Shown: positions 17,154-29,176, counted from the first letter of the stretch. The stretch is DNA of 35,590 bases from Bacteroidota bacterium (GCA_025350595.1 JANXXP010000079.1:1-35590); one strand, 5' to 3'. Notes: generated by a model not told the origin, from the letters alone. Program-made: numbers and translations.

Positions 17154-20100
17154 ATGAGCATTATAAATAGTGTATTGGGTCTGTTTCTGGGGAATAAGTA
17201 TGAAAAGGATATAAAAGAATTAAATCCCTACGTTGAAAAGACTCATCTGGAATTTGAAAAATTGAATGATTTGTCAAATGATAGTTTGAGAGACCGTACC
17301 GATGAACTCAGAAAAGAGATCCTTGATTGCATGGCCGGAGATGAAAATGAGATAAAGGCACTTAGAGATAAAGCTGAAAAGGAAGAAGATGTCTATTTAA
17401 AGGAAGATATTTATAATCAAATAGATAAAATTGAAAAGCAGATCAATGAAAAACTTGAAACAACACTTGATGAGATGGTCCCAAGAGCTTTCGCCATCGT
17501 AAAAGAAACAGCCAGACGATTTAAAGAGAATGCGGTGCTGGAAGTTTCAGCACGACAATATGACAGAGATCTTTCTGCAACCAGAGAAAGCATAACAATT
17601 AAAGATGACAAAGCTTATTGGAATAACCAGTGGATAGCAGGAGGAAATCTAATAACCTGGGATATGGTTCATTACGATGTTCAGCTCATAGGTGGGGTGG
17701 CTCTGCATAAAGGAAGAATTGCTGAAATGGGCACAGGAGAAGGAAAGACTGTTGTGGCAACCCTTCCTGTATTTCTTAATGCGCTTGCCGGACGTGGAGT
17801 ACATATAGTTACAGTTAATGATTACCTATCAAAACGTGACTCTGAATGGATGGGGCCTATTTATGAATTCCATGGTCTTTCTGTGGATTGCATAGATAAA
17901 CACCAGCCTAATTCATCAGACAGAAGGAAAGCTTATAACGCCGATATAACATTTGGTACTAACAATGAATTTGGATTTGATTACCTGAGAGATAATATGG
18001 CAATAAACGCTGAAGATCTTGTTCAGCGAAAACATCATTATGCTATTGTGGATGAGGTAGACTCAGTTCTTATTGACGATGCACGAACTCCACTTATTAT
18101 TTCAGGCCCAACAGCTCAGGCTGATAATCAGCAATTCGATGAACTTAAACCTAAGGTTGAAAAACTTGTAAGCGCTCAGAGAAAGCTTGTGACTCAAATT
18201 CTTGCTGATTCTAAAAAACTGATTGCAGATAACAAAAATGATGAGGGAGGATTGCTGCTCCTGAGAGCCTATAAAGGACTTCCAAAAAATAATGCTCTTA
18301 TCAAATTCCTTAGTGAAGAGGGAAATAAATCACTTCTGCTTAAGACAGAGAACTTCTATATGCAGAATAACAGCAAGGATATGCATAAAGCTACCGATGA
18401 GCTGTTCTTTATTATTGATGAAAAGGCAAACTCAATAGAGCTTACAGAAAAGGGAATTGATCTTATTTCCGATTCGGTTGAAGATTCAAGTTTTTTTATT
18501 CTGCCTGATGTAGGTTCAACAATTGCCGATTTAGAAAAATCAGATGTATCCGATCGAGAGAAACTCAGAATAAAAGATGAACTGCTGCAGGATTATTCAG
18601 TTAAGTCAGAGCGGGTTCATACTATGACTCAGCTGCTTAAGGCATGGACACTTTTTGAGCTTGATACAGAGTATATTATCGTTGACAATAAAATAAAAAT
18701 TGTTGATGAACAAACCGGTCGTGTTCTTGAAGGCCGTAGATATTCAGACGGACTTCATCAGGCAATTGAAGCTAAAGAGAACGTAAAAGTAGAAGCTGCT
18801 ACACAGACTTATGCCACGATTACCCTTCAGAATTATTTCAGAATGTACCATAAACTTGCCGGTATGACCGGTACCGCTGAAACTGAGGCAGGAGAACTGT
18901 GGAACATTTATAAACTTGATGTGGTTGTTATTCCGACAAACAGACCTGTCATAAGAATTGATAAGGAAGATCTTGTTTACAAGACAAAAAGGGAAAAGTA
19001 TAATGCAGTAATTGATGAGATTGCTGAGATGAACAGGTTAGGCAGACCTGTTCTGGTTGGTACAACTTCTGTTGAGATATCCGAATTACTTAGCAGAATG
19101 CTCAAAATGAAAGGTCTGAAGCATAATGTTTTAAATGCAAAGCTCCATCAGAGGGAAGCTGAAATTGTTGCAGAAGCAGGTAAAACAGGCACAATCACAA
19201 TTGCCACCAACATGGCAGGACGAGGTACCGATATAAAGCTTTCTGAGGAAGTCAAACTGGCTGGAGGTCTTGCTATAATTGGCACAGAAAGACATGAATC
19301 GAGGAGGGTTGACCGACAACTTCGTGGCCGTTCCGGTCGTCAGGGCGACCAGGGGTCCTCTCAGTTCTTTGTTTCACTCGAGGATGAGCTGATGAGATTA
19401 TTTGGCTCAGAAAGAATTGCTGGAATAATGGACAAATTAGGCCTGAAAGATGGTGAAATGATTCAGCATTCAATGATTACCAAATCAATTGAACGTGCAC
19501 AGAAAAAAGTTGAGGAAAATAACTTTGGTATAAGAAAAAGACTTCTGGAATATGACGATGTTATGAACTCACAGAGAGAAGTAATCTATAAGAAAAGACG
19601 ACATGCTCTGCTTGGGGAAAGACTGAGTGTTGACATTGCAAATATGATGTATGATGTGACTGAAAGCATTGTTGATGTATATCATGCCGATGGCGATTCG
19701 GAAGGATTTGACTTTGATCTTATCCGCTCATTTTCAATGGACTCTCCTATACCTGACCAGGAATTTAAAAAAGTAAATTCAAGTGTGGTTACTGATAAAG
19801 TATATGCAAAGGTACTAGACACTTATAAAAGAAAAGTTGAATCGATTTCTGCTCAGGCATATCCCGTTTTAAAAGATGTATACGACAGGATGTCGCATGT
19901 ATATGAAAATGTAGTAGTGCCTATCTCTGACGGGGTTAAGATTTACCAGGTTGTTACTAATCTTAAAGCCACTGCAGAATCGGAAGGAAGAGAGCTGGCC
20001 AGAGCATTTGAGAAAACTGTTGTTCTCGCAACGATCGATGACGCATGGAAGGAACACCTGAGAGAGATGGATGAACTTAAACAATCAGTGCAGAATGCTA

Positions 20101-20480
20101 CTTATGAACAGAAAGATCCTCTTCTAATTTATAAATTTGAATCATTTGAACTCTTCAAAACCATGCTCACCAAAGTGAATAAAGATGTAGTGAGCACTCT
20201 TATGAAAGGGCATATCCCTAGTCAGGATCCTGATCAGGTAAAAGAAGCTCAGAGAAAACGTCAGGTTGATACTAGTAATCTTAGAACTTCTAAAAGCGAT
20301 TTTTCACAGTATAGCAGTACCGGTGGTGGTGGTCAGGATAAAGAGCAGAGAACCGAACCAGTCAGAGTTGATAAAAAGGTCGGAAGAAACGATCCATGCC
20401 CATGCGGCAGTGGAAAAAAATTCAAACAATGTCATGGTTTACAGCCAGGAGGAAAACAGGGAGTAAATGCTGGTGTTTAA
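17154..20480 (+). CDS. secA: Preprotein translocase ATPase SecA
   Basis: This motor ATPase drives proteins through SecYEG. It has 1108 residues, about 200 longer than E. coli SecA, as is usual for Bacteroidota; the extra length includes an inserted helical region around 315-430. Visible motifs are Walker A MGTGEGKT (192-199), [15 protein letters not shown] (from D300), [33 protein letters not shown] and [13 protein letters not shown]. The C-terminal zinc module [17 protein letters not shown] (about 1079-1095) has C1082, C1084, C1093 and H1094. The gene is monocistronic by context: a terminator precedes it and the convergent dapA stop abuts its own stop. Confidence 0.98.
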   Translation: MSIINSVLGLFLGNKYEKDIKELNPYVEKTHLEFEKLNDLSNDSLRDRTDELRKEILDCMAGDENEIKALRDKAEKEEDVYLKEDIYNQIDKIEKQINEKLETTLDEMVPRAFAIVKETARRFKENAVLEVSARQYDRDLSATRESITIKDDKAYWNNQWIAGGNLITWDMVHYDVQLIGGVALHKGRIAEMGTGEGKTVVATLPVFLNALAGRGVHIVTVNDYLSKRDSEWMGPIYEFHGLSVDCIDKHQPNSSDRRKAYNADITFGTNNEFGFDYLRDNMAINAEDLVQRKHHYAIVDEVDSVLIDDARTPLIISGPTAQADNQQFDELKPKVEKLVSAQRKLVTQILADSKKLIADNKNDEGGLLLLRAYKGLPKNNALIKFLSEEGNKSLLLKTENFYMQNNSKDMHKATDELFFIIDEKANSIELTEKGIDLISDSVEDSSFFILPDVGSTIADLEKSDVSDREKLRIKDELLQDYSVKSERVHTMTQLLKAWTLFELDTEYIIVDNKIKIVDEQTGRVLEGRRYSDGLHQAIEAKENVKVEAATQTYATITLQNYFRMYHKLAGMTGTAETEAGELWNIYKLDVVVIPTNRPVIRIDKEDLVYKTKREKYNAVIDEIAEMNRLGRPVLVGTTSVEISELLSRMLKMKGLKHNVLNAKLHQREAEIVAEAGKTGTITIATNMAGRGTDIKLSEEVKLAGGLAIIGTERHESRRVDRQLRGRSGRQGDQGSSQFFVSLEDELMRLFGSERIAGIMDKLGLKDGEMIQHSMITKSIERAQKKVEENNFGIRKRLLEYDDVMNSQREVIYKKRRHALLGERLSVDIANMMYDVTESIVDVYHADGDSEGFDFDLIRSFSMDSPIPDQEFKKVNSSVVTDKVYAKVLDTYKRKVESISAQAYPVLKDVYDRMSHVYENVVVPISDGVKIYQVVTNLKATAESEGRELARAFEKTVVLATIDDAWKEHLREMDELKQSVQNATYEQKDPLLIYKFESFELFKTMLTKVNKDVVSTLMKGHIPSQDPDQVKEAQRKRQVDTSNLRTSKSDFSQYSSTGGGGQDKEQRTEPVRVDKKVGRNDPCPCGSGKKFKQCHGLQPGGKQGVNAGV

Positions 20481-21365
20481 TCAGCTTTTATTTACTTCTT
20501 CTATCGCTTTCTGAATCCTTGTATAAGTTGTTCTGCTTATTGGAACCAGGGGAAGTCTGAGGCTGTTCTGACATATGTTCATAATGTTCAGCATAGCTTT
20601 CACTCCCGATGGATTTCCTTCAATAAACAGAAGGTCTATTATTTCAAGCATTCTGAATTGCATCTCGCGTGCGGATTTAAAATTTCCTTTCATAGAATGG
20701 CTTACAATTTCACCACATTGTGCCGGAAATGCATTGGCAAGGACAGATATGACACCTAATCCTCCTAATGCTATTATAGGAATTGTCATCATATCATCTC
20801 CAGATATTAAAGCAAAATTTTCAGGTTTCCCTTTTATGATCCTCATAATCTGGTTAATATCTCCGGAGGCTTCTTTGACGCCAATAATATTTTCACAACC
20901 ATGAGCAAGCTCAAGACAAGTGTCTGAAGAGATATTGCTGCCGGTTCTGCCGGGTACATTATAAAGTATTACCGGAACAGGACTGCAGGTGGCTATCGCT
21001 TTAAAATGCTGAAAAAGCCCTTTTTGAGTTGGTTTGTTATAATAAGGTGAGACAGACAATATTGCATCAACACATTTAAGATCAGAATGTCTTATGCAGT
21101 TAATTACTTCCTGTGTGTTGTTTCCTCCAATACCTACAACGAGTGGTACCCTGTTATCTATTGCCTCAATAACATAAGCTATAATTGCTTTCTTCTCATC
21201 CTTTGTAAGTGTAACCGATTCTCCGGTGGTCCCCATCGCAACAATATAGTTTACTCCTCCTGTAATGACATGATTTATTACACGCCCCAATGCTGCAAAA
21301 TCAATACTTGAGTCATTTTTGAAAGGTGTAACAATCGCTACGCCTGTCCCTTTGAATCTTTTCAT
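20481..21365 (-). CDS. dapA: 4-hydroxy-tetrahydrodipicolinate synthase
   Basis: DapA condenses pyruvate with aspartate semialdehyde, the first committed step to diaminopimelate and lysine. Its 294 residues form a full TIM barrel. Key residues are T47-T48 in GTTGES, Y135 in ILYNVPGRTG, R140 and the Schiff-base K164 in GVKEASGD; SPYYNKPTQKG is also typical. It is the last gene of the minus-strand run that includes ligA and the AmmeMemoRadiSam genes, 8 bp after the DUF6913-like gene. Its stop directly abuts the secA stop with no gap, so no terminator is visible between the two convergent genes. Confidence 0.97.
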   Translation of the reverse strand: MKRFKGTGVAIVTPFKNDSSIDFAALGRVINHVITGGVNYIVAMGTTGESVTLTKDEKKAIIAYVIEAIDNRVPLVVGIGGNNTQEVINCIRHSDLKCVDAILSVSPYYNKPTQKGLFQHFKAIATCSPVPVILYNVPGRTGSNISSDTCLELAHGCENIIGVKEASGDINQIMRIIKGKPENFALISGDDMMTIPIIALGGLGVISVLANAFPAQCGEIVSHSMKGNFKSAREMQFRMLEIIDLLFIEGNPSGVKAMLNIMNICQNSLRLPLVPISRTTYTRIQKAIEEVNKS

Positions 21366-21373
21366 TTTCTTCT

Positions 21374-21964
21374 TTAATTATTAACTGTTTGAACTGTTGT
21401 CTTTGTATTTGTGTTTCCTGAATTTATCATCTGAAGATAGTGGATAATCTGATTCAAATAATTTTCAACATCGACCGGATTACTGATTTCCATCATTAAA
21501 TCGAAAATATCAGTTGATGTTCCGGAGTTAAATAATCCAACTTTGAAAGATGCATTTGATAGTGATGTAATGATTTGAAGTGGGAACAATTTTTTGAAGT
21601 TGATATCAATAAGGATATCATATTTGTTTCTTATAAAAGATTCAGTCTCGGATGAAATAGGTTGATAAAAAAAGTTCAGATCAGCTTTCCTTATGCATGT
21701 AAGATACCTTACCGCTGTGTATTGATCAGGTAGTTCTTTACCGGGAAAGTATCCAAGTATTTTTACTTCGATATTCTTCTCGTGCATTTTTTGGTAAAAT
21801 CGTGATAAGGCAGGAAAATCAGATATTAAAGAAGCATCCCAAACAATTCCAATACTTTTAGTCACACTGAAATTTGAGTAAAAAACTTTTCTCTTAGCTC
21901 TGGCTTCTTTTTTTTCAAAGATAGACTTTCCTATATTTAGTCTTAAATTTTTAAATAGTTCCAT
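21374..21964 (-). CDS. Conserved protein, probably DUF6913 family
   Basis: This 196-residue protein has no signal peptide or membrane segment. It starts with a basic region (about 12-27) and continues as an alternating alpha/beta pattern: SIGIVWDASL, NIEVKILGYFPGKE, YDILIDINFKK and ASFKVGLFN. A short, Asn/Thr-rich tail follows. I recognise it from memory as the small Bacteroidota protein often found beside dapA and ligA (DUF6913); function unknown. The pattern loosely resembles the N-terminal domain of a glycosyltransferase B fold, but no catalytic motif is visible. It lies between ligA (45 bp) and dapA (8 bp), in the same direction. Confidence 0.7.
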   Translation of the reverse strand: MELFKNLRLNIGKSIFEKKEARAKRKVFYSNFSVTKSIGIVWDASLISDFPALSRFYQKMHEKNIEVKILGYFPGKELPDQYTAVRYLTCIRKADLNFFYQPISSETESFIRNKYDILIDINFKKLFPLQIITSLSNASFKVGLFNSGTSTDIFDLMMEISNPVDVENYLNQIIHYLQMINSGNTNTKTTVQTVNN

Positions 21965-22009
21965 ACTACAAACCTAATAGTTTTTTGTTAAAGTCAATGG
22001 TGGAACAGC

Positions 22010-24034
<2,025 letters not shown>

Positions 24035-24068
24035 TTATTAATGAAAAAATTACAAGTTAATATTTTGT

Positions 24069-25229
24069 TTATTTCCAGAATCCGTCAATTTTGCATCCGC
24101 ATTTATCGCATTTCCCTTCTTTAATACTATTTGATGCTATCCTGTAACCTTCTCTGATTACAACTTTTGCACTGCATGAAGGACATTGTGTATCGGATAT
24201 TTCATTCCCTGGCATGTTTCCGGTATATACAAATTTTAAACCTTCAGCAGTTGCGATCTGTGCTGCTTTATTAAGTAGTTCAACAGACGTTGGTGGCAAT
24301 TGTTCAAGTTTGTGCATTGGGAAAAATCTGCTGAAATGTAATGGAGTATTTTTAAATCCGTTATCGCTTAACCACTTACACATTTTTTGTATTTCATCAA
24401 GGTTATCTGACCACGTCGGAATAACAAGATTCGTTATTTCAAGCCAGACTCCCATATCTTTATAAATTTTAAGACTATCAAGTACCGGCTGCAACTTTCC
24501 CCCGGTGAGTTTAAGATATGTACTTTCATTAAATGCTTTGAGATCAATATTGGCGCCATCAAGAACAGTGCATAATTTTTTAAGTGGCTCTGAATTAATA
24601 TAGCCATTCGATTTAATAATATTTTTAATTCCGGCTTTCTTTGCTAAAGCAGCTGTCTCGTACATATACTCGTAAAAGGTTACAGGTTCTGAAAATGTAT
24701 ATGCAATAGACTGGCACTTGTTTATAATGCACTGCTCAACAGCATGTTCAGGCATAAGGTCGTAATTTCTTGTCTTATCGGGACTTGTCTGTGAAATCGA
24801 CCAGTTCTGGCAGTTAAGACAAACCAGATTACATCCGGCAGTGGCTACTGAATATGCTTTTGATCCTGGTAGAAAATGATATAGCGGCTTCTTCTCCACC
24901 GGATCAACTTCAATTGCACATGGATTGCCGAATGCCAGTGTGTATAATCTGGACTTATAAACCTTTCGGTTATTACATTTACTTAATTCGCCTTCTTTTA
25001 ATACGCACTCGTTTGGACAAATTCTGCACATAACGCCCCTGGCCGTTTCTTCCTGAAATTCAGCAATTTTCTTGTAAATACTTTCTTGTTCAATTCTTGA
25101 TTCTGCAGGTAAAGCACCGCATGGAAAGCATAATAGCCCGGTTGTAGCTGCAAGTGATTTTTTAATAAAATCACGTTTGCTGATATTGTATTTTATTTTC
25201 TGCATCTTGCTATTCTGATGTTCCAACAT
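24069..25229 (-). CDS. amrS: AmmeMemoRadiSam system radical SAM enzyme with Tat-like N-terminus
   Basis: This radical SAM protein has 386 residues. The cluster motif is CNLVCLNC (C133, C137, C140; CxxxCxxC). It also has an N-terminal cysteine set (C68, C71, C75, C85), GNPCAIEVDPVEKKPLYHF, and a C-terminal zinc-ribbon-like pair (CPSC at 349-352, CDKCGC at 374-379). The order matches the radical SAM component of the AmmeMemoRadiSam system, whose reaction is unknown. The N-terminus has SKRDFIKKS (17-25) followed by a hydrophobic stretch and an Ala-rich end near 42, close to the Tat consensus SRRxFLK but with KR instead of RR. An internal start at M9 would keep that motif. It is downstream of the membrane protein by 15 bp. 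Confidence 0.92.
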   Translation of the reverse strand: MLEHQNSKMQKIKYNISKRDFIKKSLAATTGLLCFPCGALPAESRIEQESIYKKIAEFQEETARGVMCRICPNECVLKEGELSKCNNRKVYKSRLYTLAFGNPCAIEVDPVEKKPLYHFLPGSKAYSVATAGCNLVCLNCQNWSISQTSPDKTRNYDLMPEHAVEQCIINKCQSIAYTFSEPVTFYEYMYETAALAKKAGIKNIIKSNGYINSEPLKKLCTVLDGANIDLKAFNESTYLKLTGGKLQPVLDSLKIYKDMGVWLEITNLVIPTWSDNLDEIQKMCKWLSDNGFKNTPLHFSRFFPMHKLEQLPPTSVELLNKAAQIATAEGLKFVYTGNMPGNEISDTQCPSCSAKVVIREGYRIASNSIKEGKCDKCGCKIDGFWK

Positions 25230-25244
25230 AAATTAAAACTACTA

Positions 25245-27665
25245 TTAGTTCCTGAGTGTTCCAAGCAGAAAGCCTGCAAAAATCAGTCCCGACATTAAAA
25301 AAACAGATGCTTGAATTCCGAATGCCGGTATTGCTATTCCGGTCATCAGTATAAAACCTAAAGCAGAACCTGCAAGATCTGAACTATAAACTCCTGAAGG
25401 TGCCGACAACCCCTCAGATTTTCCTGTAATTTCTCTGAAGATACGACCGGTAAACAGGGCAGGTACAAAAGCAGAAAATATTAAAAAAGCAATTGCAGAG
25501 AAACCGCTTTTAAGAGCAAAAATGCTATTGTAAAAAAGGCCAAAAAACAGATAATAAAATATTAATATTAACCCCTGAACTCTGACAGAAAATTTGCTAA
25601 TTAACCTTATTTCAAATCCTGCTCCAATAGCCAGTCCGCTCATTAATCCGGCAATAATCAGACCTGTCAACTGGTACATATTTCCTACAATAAGCTGAAG
25701 TGTAAGAAGTATTAAAATTTCAAATCCTGCCAAAGCGGAAGCACTGAAATACATTAGCATATTTCTTCTCTTAATGCCAAATGCCGGTATCGCGAAGAGT
25801 ATCATCATCAGAATTAATGCAGGGACCTTCTCACCAGGGTTACTGCTGAAAAAGTAGGATTGAAAATGAAAACTGGCTATTGGAAAAGCTGATCTGTTTT
25901 GACTTATTTTATTATCAAAGAGCAGGGTCACTTCGTTTGATTTTTTTACTATCAATTCGTCCGAAAGGTAGTCGGAACTTACATAAGTATTTTTTATTTT
26001 TTTTATGTCAGCAAGCTGGCAAAATGATACTGATATTTCTTTATCTGAAGAAATAAGATATAATTTGTTTCCGATAACTGGTTTAACATTTATGAAAACA
26101 TCTTCAAGAGAGTTGTAAATTGAAGAATACAGATTTATTGACTCTTTGTTCAGGTAGTTGTCTCCGGGACCGGGTGAACACATAAAAATACCGTCTGCTT
26201 TAAGTCTCTTTTTAACATAGTGGAAAAATTCTGTGGTATAATATCTGTTGAGCAGTAGAGTCGATGGAGGGGGAGTTAAGAGTATTATTACATCAGCCAT
26301 TTCCATTGAATTTCTGATATAACTGAATGCATCTTCATTCTCTATTATCAGCTTGTTAGAATTTGAATAAGGCCGGGACTTCTCTATGTTAGCCAGAACA
26401 GGATCCCTTTCAACATAAACTATTTCTTTTACAGGATATTTTAGAAGCTCTGGAAGATTGTTTAGAAGTGACCCTGATATCAAAATTACTTTTTCAGGCG
26501 AATTGCTCTGAAGCATTGCATAATGAATGTTCTCTTCCCTTTCAACGACATCATCGTTGTAAGTCAAAAGTCTATGATTATAATAAACGCTCTGTTCTCC
26601 TTTATAATTACCCCTGGATATATTGCCATAAGGTGTATCTTTTGAATCAGTGACTTTTATACCGGGAAGCAATATTTGTCTGAAAATGATATCAATGTTG
26701 AAAATAATTATACCTGCAAAGAGCACAGCCATCAATATCCGGAATACTCGCTTTGCCTTAATATTTATTAAATAGAATGTTATTAAGGTATAAGTGATTG
26801 ATAGTAAAATTATCAGAAAAAGTGTTTGATAAGTATTTAATAATCCATGAGTCAAAATCGATATTATTATTCCGGAAGCTATACCCCCTGCAGTTTCTAT
26901 CGAAAATGATGTTCCAGGAGCTGAATCATTATTTATTCTGGCTATTGACATTAACCTGGTAAAGGTGAAACCTGATACAACGCATATTGGAATAAGAACA
27001 ATCAGGGTATATATCATACTTACCAGAAACGATGGAGTCTCTCCTGTATTTAGAAATAGTCTTGAGAAAATAAGTAGAAAAAATAATGAGACAAATGGAC
27101 TTAAAGAAAAAATAAGATTGATTTTTTTTACATCGGAAAGATGAGATATCATGGAAATTGAAGCACCGGCCGCAGATAATATAAGCCATGATCCCAGAAA
27201 AATTCCTGTAATCAGTTCATATCCGCCGGCAATATTCAGCATCTCTCTTATAAAAAGCAATTGAATTGAAGTGCTTACAAAACCGACTATAAACAGGTTA
27301 TAACTTATCTCCGTAGAAGAAATTTTATCAGAGTTTTTGTTCCTGATCTTATTTTCCCTGGATTGAAATATTTCTTTGAAATAGGAAAGGTGCCATATTA
27401 AATGAATTACTCCTGTGATTGCCATTCCTATTCCAAATTCTACATGCCACTTCAGGATGGATTTTACAAACGGAATATTCCATTTATATGTTACCTGTAG
27501 CGCCATGAACAAACCGGCTATTGCTGTTATTATAAATGAAACAGCCAGGAGGGTGTTCCATATCTTTCTATGAAATGATAAGGAATAATACTCTATCCGA
27601 TAGAAAAGGTAACTGATTAAGTATAAGACAACCGCTGTTGATCCTATGCCAATAACATGATACAT
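25245..27665 (-). CDS. Polytopic membrane protein with degenerate spermidine-synthase-like domain
   Basis: The protein has 806 residues. An N-terminal three-helix module (about 1-97) contains H32, H74, H88 and H92, with H74/H88/H92 in one helix, resembling DUF4405 or cytochrome b561-like haem sites. About six or seven further helices (about 122-330) lead to a soluble domain (about 335-560) with a spermidine-synthase layout (VEREENIHYAML, YVERDP, YYTTEFF). Its cofactor loop reads SGSLLNN instead of GGGDGG, and LTPPPST replaces the catalytic DSTDP-type motif, so aminopropyl transfer is unlikely. A C-terminal helical bundle (about 613-806) has SGVYSSDLAGSALGF, typical of membrane-fused spermidine-synthase proteins. 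It is 2 bp after the Memo-AMMECR1 gene and 15 bp before the radical SAM gene, so a role in that system is likely. Confidence 0.85.
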   Translation of the reverse strand: MYHVIGIGSTAVVLYLISYLFYRIEYYSLSFHRKIWNTLLAVSFIITAIAGLFMALQVTYKWNIPFVKSILKWHVEFGIGMAITGVIHLIWHLSYFKEIFQSRENKIRNKNSDKISSTEISYNLFIVGFVSTSIQLLFIREMLNIAGGYELITGIFLGSWLILSAAGASISMISHLSDVKKINLIFSLSPFVSLFFLLIFSRLFLNTGETPSFLVSMIYTLIVLIPICVVSGFTFTRLMSIARINNDSAPGTSFSIETAGGIASGIIISILTHGLLNTYQTLFLIILLSITYTLITFYLINIKAKRVFRILMAVLFAGIIIFNIDIIFRQILLPGIKVTDSKDTPYGNISRGNYKGEQSVYYNHRLLTYNDDVVEREENIHYAMLQSNSPEKVILISGSLLNNLPELLKYPVKEIVYVERDPVLANIEKSRPYSNSNKLIIENEDAFSYIRNSMEMADVIILLTPPPSTLLLNRYYTTEFFHYVKKRLKADGIFMCSPGPGDNYLNKESINLYSSIYNSLEDVFINVKPVIGNKLYLISSDKEISVSFCQLADIKKIKNTYVSSDYLSDELIVKKSNEVTLLFDNKISQNRSAFPIASFHFQSYFFSSNPGEKVPALILMMILFAIPAFGIKRRNMLMYFSASALAGFEILILLTLQLIVGNMYQLTGLIIAGLMSGLAIGAGFEIRLISKFSVRVQGLILIFYYLFFGLFYNSIFALKSGFSAIAFLIFSAFVPALFTGRIFREITGKSEGLSAPSGVYSSDLAGSALGFILMTGIAIPAFGIQASVFLMSGLIFAGFLLGTLRN

Positions 27666-27667
27666 AC

Positions 27668-29176
27668 TTATTTAATCTTTTCATCCAGGACTATTCCTTC
27701 GTAGATGAATATTTCTGCGTCCTTCCAGCCATCCCATCCAATTCCAGCTTTATCACGTGAAGTAAATCCAAGAAACTGTTCAACAGTCCATCCGTTCTCT
27801 GTTGCCACCTGAGGAAGCATGGTACCTGCATGATTATCTTTCTTTATATAAATACCATGCTTCCCTAAAATAATCTCATTAATGTTTTTAATCTTTTTAA
27901 GAGGCCCAAGTACTGTTATTTCAATTTCTGTTTTTTTAAATTCTTCTTTAGTAAGAGGAGAGAAGCGGGGATCTTCAAAAGCTGAAGAGAGAGCTGATGT
28001 TCTTACAACCTCGTAAAGCGGTGTGGCTGAAATGAATCTTCCAATACAGCCTCTCAGTTCTCCTTTTATTTTCAAAGTAACAAATGCACCCATTGGCGTA
28101 TTAAATTTTTCTGGAAATGCCTTTTTCTCAATCTCAATGGTTTGCTTATCATATAACTTTGAGTTAATACTATTCCTTACTATAGCAAAAAGTTGACCTT
28201 TTTCTTCCTCTGTGAACGAGATCCCAATTTCAGGTTGAAAGCTAATATTCATTTTTAGGTTTTTCTCTATCATAACCATTGCATTATAACCCACCACTTC
28301 ATCTTTTCCTGAATAAGGTGAGTCGCCTGAGTTGCAATAATCAATAAGTTTAATTTCAAGATTTTTATTTCCTTCGCCAAGATAGAGCAGTGCAAGACCG
28401 GAGGTCCATCCGCACATACTTGTTGCAAGCCCCTTAATCTGTTTTGAAGAGTTTTCTTCGAGCATTTTAAGGAAAATCTTCGGATTACCAGATTCAATAC
28501 TTATTGCTGTTGCATTATCAGTTTCGATGGCCTCTTTATAAGGAGGATAATGTGAAAAATCACTGCTTATTACAAAAAGATTATCAGGAGTGAACCATGG
28601 TCTTAGAGCTTCAGCGATCTTTTTAACGGTGATTTCATTATCAGTACCGATAATAATCGGAACAATAGATGGGTTATCTTTAAAATAATATTGAATAAAT
28701 GGGAGTTGAACTTCTATACTGTGTTCCTGTTTGTGCGAATCGGTCGGGAAATTAAATACTTTGTTTTCTCTGATCAGTTTATTGGCAATATCCTTATTTA
28801 CGATAACAGTCCCCAGAGGTGTCAGATAATCTCCGGTATTATACACAGATGCACCATTGAATAACATTACATGACTGGAACCAATGATGAAAATGTTTTT
28901 ATATGATGAATTCTGTGACACTGCTGAGTATACGGATGCGGCTATTTTGCCTGAGAAAACATAACCAGCATGGGGACTGATAATTGCTCTTACCTTCCGG
29001 TTATCGGTAGATTTTTTACAGCTTTCGAAAAGCCTGGAAAGATCATTGGTTAGAGTCTCTTTGTCAGCCGGATAGAATCTTCCGGCGGCGATCGGTTGCC
29101 TTTCAGTCAAATTATTTTGGGAAAATGTTTCCATAATACTGAATATTGAAAGCAAAACAAAGATTACTGTTCGCAT
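27668..29176 (-). CDS. amrB: AmmeMemoRadiSam protein B-A fusion (Memo + AMMECR1) with signal peptide
   Basis: This 502-residue fusion has a signal peptide (about 1-20, ending METFSQ), a Memo domain (about 24-305) and an AMMECR1 domain (about 320-500). The Memo domain keeps all the residues that bind metal in human MEMO1: H69 in SPHAGY, H102 in GSSHV, D206 and H209 in SSDFSHYP, and C255 in SMCGW; QEHSIEVQLPF is also diagnostic. The AMMECR1 domain has the invariant LRGCIG (374-379), SSAFEDPRF and GWDGWKD. Both domains are two thirds of the AmmeMemoRadiSam system; the third is the radical SAM gene downstream. Start is the ATG at 29174-29176. Activity unknown; export to the periplasm is predicted from the N-terminus. 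Confidence 0.93.
   Translation of the reverse strand: MRTVIFVLLSIFSIMETFSQNNLTERQPIAAGRFYPADKETLTNDLSRLFESCKKSTDNRKVRAIISPHAGYVFSGKIAASVYSAVSQNSSYKNIFIIGSSHVMLFNGASVYNTGDYLTPLGTVIVNKDIANKLIRENKVFNFPTDSHKQEHSIEVQLPFIQYYFKDNPSIVPIIIGTDNEITVKKIAEALRPWFTPDNLFVISSDFSHYPPYKEAIETDNATAISIESGNPKIFLKMLEENSSKQIKGLATSMCGWTSGLALLYLGEGNKNLEIKLIDYCNSGDSPYSGKDEVVGYNAMVMIEKNLKMNISFQPEIGISFTEEEKGQLFAIVRNSINSKLYDKQTIEIEKKAFPEKFNTPMGAFVTLKIKGELRGCIGRFISATPLYEVVRTSALSSAFEDPRFSPLTKEEFKKTEIEITVLGPLKKIKNINEIILGKHGIYIKKDNHAGTMLPQVATENGWTVEQFLGFTSRDKAGIGWDGWKDAEIFIYEGIVLDEKIK

Noticed and set aside
25245-27665. Functional spermidine synthase
   Set aside because: The GGGDG cofactor loop and the catalytic Asp motif are both missing from the soluble domain.
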